DNA of 20,680 bases from Saprolegnia diclina VS20 (Eukaryota > Oomycota > Saprolegniomycetes > Saprolegniales > Saprolegniaceae): positions 127,115 through 147,794 of the forward strand of contig NW_008246175.1 in the NCBI RefSeq assembly GCF_000281045.1, in the 5' to 3' direction. This document shows, piece by piece, positions 17,001 to 20,680 of the stretch. Made by a program: the position numbers and the translations under genes. Within the stretch, counting starts at the first letter, position 1. Every line of letters begins with the position of its first letter. Below the pieces are notes generated by a model, which saw only the letters and a list, made by a program, of their open reading frames with translations, was not told the DNA's origin and made no database searches.

Positions 17001-19216
17001 CGCCCGCGTCGCCAGTGCCGGTGCCGCGCCGGCCGCCGCCGCAGCACTCCATGTCGTCGTCGTCCTCGAGCGCCTTATCTCGGACCAACTCGGCGCATGA
17101 AAACGGCAAGTCGATGTCGCGCACCAACTCGGCGCACGAGAACCGACAGCCGCGGCAACTGCAGTTGTCGCCGGACCGCCTCCAAGCGCTGGAGAAGCTC
17201 GGGCGGCAAGTCGCGTCTGAGCTTTGCTCCGACATGAACGCCGTGCCGCTCAAAGATGCGGCCAACGGCGTCCAGCTCTTTGAAGTCGACGACGGGTCTG
17301 TGTACACGATGAAGGCGACGATCACGCTCCCCAAGGTGCAGTCGCATGACCTCCTCGCAATGCTCTCGATGCCGACGACCAAGCATTTGCATTATGTGTT
17401 TGACGAGCTCTTCCAGCACCTCTTTGTCGACGGCAAGGTGCTCTTCAACAACGCCAAGACGAGCGCTACCAGCAGCAACCTCTCGGTGTTGTGGATCCTC
17501 TTTCAGAGCGCGCGCGCCCACTTGCCGCAGCGCGAATACGTTCTGTTGCAAGCTCAGCACACGTTCGGGTCGACCGCCGTGAGCGTCTGGGAGAGCATTG
17601 ACGTCGACGTGGACGGCCTCGTGCGCAAGTCGGTCGCGCCGCCGCCGCCGCTTGGGTCGCTCGTGCCCGACGTCCCGTTCAACGCTGTCCGGCTCAACTT
17701 GCATCGGTCGGGCTTTGTGCTGCAAGACATCCACGGTGGCACGCCAGCGTGTCGCATCTCGTTCTTCCTTTCCGAGAACCACCACCAGCGGCCCCAAGTG
17801 TCGTCGACGACCAAGTACTGGCTCACGACGATGGTGTCGATGATCTCGGATCTGCACACGGTGTTCGCGGGCTACCAGCTCTCACACCTCCCGCTCGTCG
17901 ACGCGTCCGAGCCGCCGCCGGCCAAGTGCCCGCACTGCTACAAGGCGTTTTCGCTGGTGCGCGTCAAGCACGCGTGTCGCATCTGCGGCACGTTCATCTG
18001 CAACAAGTGCTGCGAGTCCAAGCGGCTCATCTTTGTGAAGGACCCGATCCGCGTCTGCCACCGCTGCATCCAGGGGGCGGTCAACACGGGGCCGCTCAAA
18101 GCCACGGTGATCCGCGACCTCATGGGGTCGCCGAGCACCGAGAGCTCGAAGTTGACGAGCCAGCTGTCGTTGTCGATGACCAACTCGGGCACCGGGGCGC
18201 CGCGCCGAACCGACGACGCGCCCATGGTGTACAAGCGGCCGTCGCGCGTGCACATCTCGTCCGAGTTTGCCGCCGGGCTCCGAGCGCGGGGGCAAGAGCT
18301 GGTCGCGCATCTGCTCTCGGACCGGCCGACCTTGACGCCGGTGAAGGAGCTCAACGGCGTCCAGCTCTACGAAGCCGAAGAGAAGGGCGTGTACAGCGTC
18401 AAAGGCACGCTGATTTTACCGAATTACGCCGTTGCTGACGTCTTGACGCTCCTCGAGATGCCCGTGACCGACTGCTTCGTGACGACGATGGAGGACATCT
18501 TTGGCAGCATCTTTTACAACGGGTCGGTGCTCTACGGCGACACGCGCAGCCAAGACAGCCTCAGCATCAACTGGATGGAGCTCCGGAACGCCAAGCCACA
18601 TCTGCCGCACCGCGACTTTGTCTTCTTCAAGTACGGGACGGTCTGGGACCGCGCCGTGTGCCCCACCGACGTCGAGCGCACGGTCGGCGTCTCGATCTGG
18701 GAGAGCTTGGATCTACCGGAAGCGTGCCCGCCGGCGCCGCTGGCCTCCAATACCGTTCGCGTCGCCTTGCGCCAGTGCGGGTTCCTCGTCGAAGAGCTCG
18801 TGTCGCGCCAGAACCTCCGGCTTACGTTTGTGCTGCATGAAAACATCTCGGGCCGGAAGGCCGTCTCGACCAACACGCGGCTCTGGATGCACAAGGTGGT
18901 CTCGGCGATCGGCGACGTCAACACGGCGATCCTCTCGCGGTACCTCGCCGAGTGCAACCTCCTCACGCACTTTTCCAAGGCCGGGCCGCTCTGCGTCATC
19001 TGCGCCAAGTCGTTTTCGATTTTGCGCCGGAAGGCCAACTGCTGCGTCTGCGGCGACGAGTGCTGCCACAAGTGCTCCGAGATCAAGAAGATTCGGTCCG
19101 GCAAGACGCTGCGGGAAGTGCGCGTGTGCATCCTGTGCTTAGCGCCGGCCAAGGTGTCGCTCCAGCGCATTGTCCCGTCTGCGACCGCGCCGACCGACTG
19201 CATCGTGATCCGATAA
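14090..19216 (+). CDS. Giant protein with five tandem START-like and FYVE-like zinc-finger units
   Basis: A single uninterrupted frame encodes 1708 aa. START domains bind lipids; FYVE fingers usually bind phosphatidylinositol 3-phosphate on endosomes. Unit 1: START-like about 90-345, finger C354-C400. Unit 2: START-like about 437-625, finger reduced to C630DLC633. Unit 3: START-like about 667-895, finger C908-C953. Unit 4: START-like about 1026-1270, finger C1280-C1326. Unit 5: START-like about 1388-1625, finger C1635-C1683. Each START-like unit repeats GV.LYE, then TMKG..LP, SINW, VF.KYGT, WESL and SGFV. Units 1 and 5 are closest, unit 4 is next, and 2 and 3 are diverged. Fingers keep CxxC pairs and RVC (KHACRICG in unit 4) but lack the WxxD and RRHHCR signatures, so PI3P binding is uncertain. 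Linkers are Pro/Ser-rich. The start could also be ATG 14168 (MDALLRHQIAARLAQ), since the first 26 codons are unbiased. Confidence 0.92.
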   Translation: MRERTRPDRERWSAPRATAAFLPTEEMDALLRHQIAARLAQSNCSSATGTPPSTSSSTSASSAASTMHNPHILAGIATTPASMFPIVEKKFKIQVNDEMERKLCLIGQSRALGLLSDFHLVPLRESNGVALYEIADDQQLYTMKGSVLIPSSSVADVMAFLAVPTTDRFRYVFGELFGTLFLEGTVLHAADATKMAPDESLSINWMALQNAKHTLAHRDYVFLKYGTRLENAPRPSPNGKKRGVFTHPSEERVGVQIWESLELDSCPPLPDSLHVQRHKFRRSGFVIARDLTRNAVRVSIFLSELHGSSDVSHLTQIWLSNMLVCLSRFSHVLVSHHLSLMELKTSFPADDAVCESCAKTRPKPRLWCCVCAKPFCPKCVDTRSVRQKNATIDVRVCNRCATLAMRAPAKPPSLAPPPIEPEPEEEKKRHAPRRIRCSPDDVERWRTLGRSVASELVTYTSLDTEYIGASSHHPDVLFYEARPPHEAIRRATVTLPGTPLHAVLNRLAFLETDHLRHILLHLFGELFTAGALLYSSPSEGNERVEVVEIEGKTIGRSRLLQYINLLPDGLGVVVWESLSDDKLWHQCGFVIEPIRGTRVSFFVGSLKLHKVLESLRLHKLLSVLPFGDKCDLCRQRNPPSPPSSPELAVLHEESEVVPPPPPLPDPLPLNAVLAKNLQSLGHMRADDLLAAVAEPMPFVKETRGVALFAQTTSELLIVKAVVLVPFLNIPDVLDVLAMETTQAFELTLRHLWGPLLVEGEVLYASKNESTLQVHAMVLENDLEYLFIQCAKSNDDETRTAVVWESIELDDYPLVAPRRRHRLHHCGYVVEEALQGENPAVQISWVMSQPLLHEDDDKDEVLEHGLPVDWLPVLAKATERAWTDAVIDHRLTQAAPVAVAPVDPMATSCASCRQTFGRTLTNRQFCVVCGDAVCLGCSSTRQLFAGPCSVCNGCLHMHTTQLLRRSSLPTSAPASPVPVPRRPPPQHSMSSSSSSALSRTNSAHENGKSMSRTNSAHENRQPRQLQLSPDRLQALEKLGRQVASELCSDMNAVPLKDAANGVQLFEVDDGSVYTMKATITLPKVQSHDLLAMLSMPTTKHLHYVFDELFQHLFVDGKVLFNNAKTSATSSNLSVLWILFQSARAHLPQREYVLLQAQHTFGSTAVSVWESIDVDVDGLVRKSVAPPPPLGSLVPDVPFNAVRLNLHRSGFVLQDIHGGTPACRISFFLSENHHQRPQVSSTTKYWLTTMVSMISDLHTVFAGYQLSHLPLVDASEPPPAKCPHCYKAFSLVRVKHACRICGTFICNKCCESKRLIFVKDPIRVCHRCIQGAVNTGPLKATVIRDLMGSPSTESSKLTSQLSLSMTNSGTGAPRRTDDAPMVYKRPSRVHISSEFAAGLRARGQELVAHLLSDRPTLTPVKELNGVQLYEAEEKGVYSVKGTLILPNYAVADVLTLLEMPVTDCFVTTMEDIFGSIFYNGSVLYGDTRSQDSLSINWMELRNAKPHLPHRDFVFFKYGTVWDRAVCPTDVERTVGVSIWESLDLPEACPPAPLASNTVRVALRQCGFLVEELVSRQNLRLTFVLHENISGRKAVSTNTRLWMHKVVSAIGDVNTAILSRYLAECNLLTHFSKAGPLCVICAKSFSILRRKANCCVCGDECCHKCSEIKKIRSGKTLREVRVCILCLAPAKVSLQRIVPSATAPTDCIVIR
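17078..17143 (+). repeat. Duplicated SRTNSAHEN motif in the linker between units 3 and 4
   Basis: Copies at 17078-17104 and 17117-17143 encode SRTNSAHEN twice (residues 997-1005 and 1010-1018), separated by four residues. The DNA differs at third positions, so the duplication is not brand new or has been constrained at the protein level. Each copy carries an R-x-x-S basophilic kinase pattern. Confidence 0.7.
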
Positions 19217-19505
19217 GCTTTCAAATCCACCATCCCATCTTGGTACTACGTCGTCAATTGTTTGTCCAGCAACGCAGCCATAGGGACATTGTATCAATGG
19301 CGTGTGCTCGTTCATTGCGCCGCGCTACATGTTTGGAACGTCACGGGGAAGTGCAAGATTGGGGTCTGTATTTCGGCGGACATTGAATGCCTGCGTGACG
19401 AGCTGGACGACCGATGAGGCGGTGGACGGAGCGTCTTGTGGCGACCGGGAGCGCTAGGCGACGGCCTCAGAGTCGATGATGTACAATGGAAGACGCGTTC
19501 GCGGC

Positions 19506-19703
19506 CTACGCGCCATGCCACACGTCGTGGTTGTAGAGGTCCGCTTGCGGGGCCGGGACGTCGTCGTCACCCCACGCAGCCTCGAGGGGGGCGTTGACGG
19601 GCGCAAGTGAAGCAGCCGCATCCGCAGCGGGCTCGGCAACCATCGGCGTGTGCAAGATGCACGTGATGGCTCCGTCGCAGCCGCAAGACGTCTGGTCGCT
19701 CAT
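19506..19703 (-). CDS. Possible small protein of 65 aa, unidentified
   Basis: ATG 19703-19701 to TAG 19508-19506, starting MSDQTSCGCDGAITCILHTP and ending DLYNHDVWHGA. Third codon positions are strongly G/C, as in the established genes. An Inr/FPR-like element lies about 18 to 32 nt upstream (19735-19720). Three cysteines in CGCDGAITC near the N terminus could bind a metal, and the middle is Ala/Pro-rich and acidic; no known family is seen. It is convergent with the START/FYVE gene, 289 bp from its stop. The frame stays open upstream to 20072 through the repeats, but that part does not look coding. Confidence 0.45.
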   Translation of the reverse strand: MSDQTSCGCDGAITCILHTPMVAEPAADAAASLAPVNAPLEAAWGDDDVPAPQADLYNHDVWHGA

Positions 19704-19719
19704 GTCGTTCGTTGCGATC

Positions 19720-19735
19720 GAAACGCGCAATGACC
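19720..19735 (-). promoter_or_regulatory. Inr/FPR-like element before the 65-aa ORF
   Basis: Read on the minus strand it is GGTCATTGCGCGTTTC, containing an exact TCATT initiator core followed at the right spacing by a CGTTT in place of CAWTT. Initiation near 19731 would give a leader of about 27 nt. The match is partial. Confidence 0.35.
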
Positions 19736-19753
19736 TCTGACGGCCGTGCGTGC

Positions 19754-19843
19754 CCCATGAGTTTTTTTCAAGAGTTACGACTTTCGAGCATATAATAAAT
19801 AATATATGCTCGAAAGTCGTAACTCTTGAAAAAAACTCATGGG
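19754..19843. repeat. Perfect 41-bp inverted repeat with 8-nt loop
   Basis: The left arm 19754-19794 and right arm 19803-19843 are exact reverse complements over 41 bp, separated by ATAAATAA. Both arms begin or end with CCCATGAG/CTCATGGG and contain a run of seven T or A. A transcript of either strand would fold into a long hairpin. It lies 19 bp upstream of the Inr-like element of the 65-aa ORF. The + strand reads AATAAA at 19794-19799, spanning the loop edge. I see no transposase and no clear target-site duplication, so a foldback/MITE-like insertion is only one option. Confidence 0.85.
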
Positions 19844-19846
19844 TTA

Positions 19847-19864
19847 AACTCTTGAAAAAAACTC
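19847..19864. repeat. Extra direct copy of 18 bp from the hairpin arm
   Basis: AACTCTTGAAAAAAACTC at 19847-19864 exactly repeats 19821-19838 of the right arm, with a pitch of 26 bp. It is also present inverted in the left arm at 19759-19776. Three copies within about 106 bp suggest local duplication, such as template switching, in addition to the palindrome. Confidence 0.75.
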
Positions 19865-19941
19865 CCAACAGAGAGCGCGTGGCTGTTCGCTGACGACATG
19901 TGGGCAGTCGATACCTTGATATACATATAGTGATTGTTGAT

Positions 19942-19983
19942 GTGTTGTTGAAATGAGCTCTAGTGTTGTTGAAATGAGCTCTA
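19942..19983. repeat. Two perfect tandem copies of a 21-bp unit
   Basis: The unit GTGTTGTTGAAATGAGCTCTA occurs at 19942-19962 and again at 19963-19983 without mismatch, followed by a partial GT. The unit is a multiple of three, so in the overlapping minus frame it reads as a repeated seven-residue block, but I do not consider that frame coding. Confidence 0.8.
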
Positions 19984-20122
19984 GTATTACAACTGTACAT
20001 GCAATATGCAATTTGAGGCAATGAAGACGGGGGAATCCCCAACGCATCGAAGAGGCATGGCCAGTGCGTCAAGCGAGGAGTGTCAGAACATCTCCATCAC
20101 TCCGGCTTTCCCATTTCCAATC

Positions 20123-20513
20123 TCAGATTTGGCGCGATGCGGTTGGGCGGATTGCCATCTTCCCCAGCTGAGCAGTACGGATAAGCGATTCCGGATAAAC
20201 GTCATTCCCAAATTTCCTTTCTAATAAGCAGGCCAGGGCGTGGGCACCTTGACGACGACGAGAGCTGAGTGTTAACACTTCTTACCGCCCGCCGAGCGCC
20301 AACACGGCGAGGAAGCTACCGGTCGCTCCTTCGCCCAATGCGTGGACCCAACTCTCGAGCAACACTGCGGGCTGTGGCCTCCAGCTCGTTCCTCGCCCAT
20401 TGTGCGCTGCCTTTGCTCGTGGCGCCTTGTGGCGCGTTGCTTTGGACAAGGTCGATTTTCTCGATTTTCCTTATGGCCCTTTGTCTTTCTATCTGGAGGA
20501 GTGAATAATCCAT
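20123..20513 (-). CDS. Possible two-exon small gene, 111 aa
   Basis: The minus frame from ATG 20513 encodes a charged protein (MDYSLLQIERQRAIRKIEKI and on). Removing a 55-bp GT-AG interval (20319-20265, GTAGCT...CTCAG) joins it in frame to a second open stretch, 20264-20123, that includes ALACLLERKFGNDVYPESL and ends in TGA. The joined product would be 111 aa with no recognised domain. Against it: the acceptor is CAG while almost all introns here end in TAG, third positions are only moderately GC-rich, and an overlapping + frame (20338-20508) encodes a hydrophobic peptide of 56 aa instead. Confidence 0.22.
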
Positions 20514-20589
20514 CTACACCTTACTCGTAACACGCTGAAATAAAGATGCACACAACTCTTATTTATCCACAACACCACTCACTAACTAC

Positions 20590-20680
20590 ATGGAAATGCC
20601 AAGGTTGCTGTCCTCACCGTACGGACTGAACGAGCTCTTGGAAAAGTGCAGCGACCGGCACGACGAGTGGAACGAGAACA
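20590..20680 (+). CDS. Start of an unidentified gene cut by the right edge
   Basis: An ATG at 20590 opens a frame that reaches the window end without a stop: MEMPRLLSSPYGLNELLEKC and on, 30 codons plus one base. It is charged and helical in character, with no motif long enough to name. The start follows an AT/CA-rich stretch (20500-20589) that could be a promoter; AATAAA at 20539-20544 lies in it. A GTACGG at about 20619, matching the donor preference in this window, may be an exon end, so the true exon could be shorter. Confidence 0.4.
   Translation, partial: MEMPRLLSSPYGLNELLEKCSDRHDEWNEN

Noticed and set aside
19506-20072. 188-codon minus ORF running through the hairpin and tandem repeat
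   Set aside because: Only the last 65 codons show biased codon use. The upstream part is made of repeats and AT-rich sequence.

Overview
The window looks like nuclear DNA of an oomycete, probably a saprolegnian water mould. This is inferred from several signs. The genes are compact, with very GC-rich third codon positions. The introns are tiny (42 to 53 bp). One gene encodes a START plus FYVE-like zinc-finger protein, a fusion typical of oomycetes. A centriole/basal-body protein fits a flagellated zoospore stage, and some starts carry oomycete-style Inr/FPR core promoters. No bacterial operons, CRISPR arrays, rRNA or tRNA genes were found.

Layout. Positions 1-378 hold an open frame on the minus strand that runs off the left edge (unidentified). 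It diverges across only 48 bp from a six-exon CEP120-like gene (427-3690, +). A convergent gap follows (3691-4646) with one possible 56-codon minus gene. Next is a nine-exon ISWI-type chromatin remodelling ATPase (4647-9128, -), rebuilt here as 1366 aa, with an HMG box at each end of the protein. A 235-bp divergent promoter with an 18-bp perfect palindrome and two ACGCGT boxes separates it from a four-exon PP2C phosphatase (9364-10734, +). After a long gap with little recognisable content comes an intronless cyclopropane-fatty-acyl-phospholipid synthase (12060-13292, +). A second gap leads to a 5.1-kb intronless gene (14090-19216, +) for a 1708-aa protein with five tandem START-like/zinc-finger units. 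The right end (19217-20680) is repeat-bearing: a 41-bp perfect inverted repeat, an extra copy of its inner part, a 21-bp tandem repeat, a small minus ORF, a possible two-exon minus gene, and the start of a + strand gene cut by the window edge.

The genes do not form a pathway; they are neighbouring eukaryotic housekeeping or signalling genes. The most unusual items are the five-unit START/FYVE protein, the ISWI enzyme bracketed by two HMG boxes, and the splice-site pattern (15 of 16 inferred introns end in TAG, and 9 of 16 start with GTAC). All exon borders were inferred by hand from reading frame, GT-AG signals and protein-family continuity, without transcript data.
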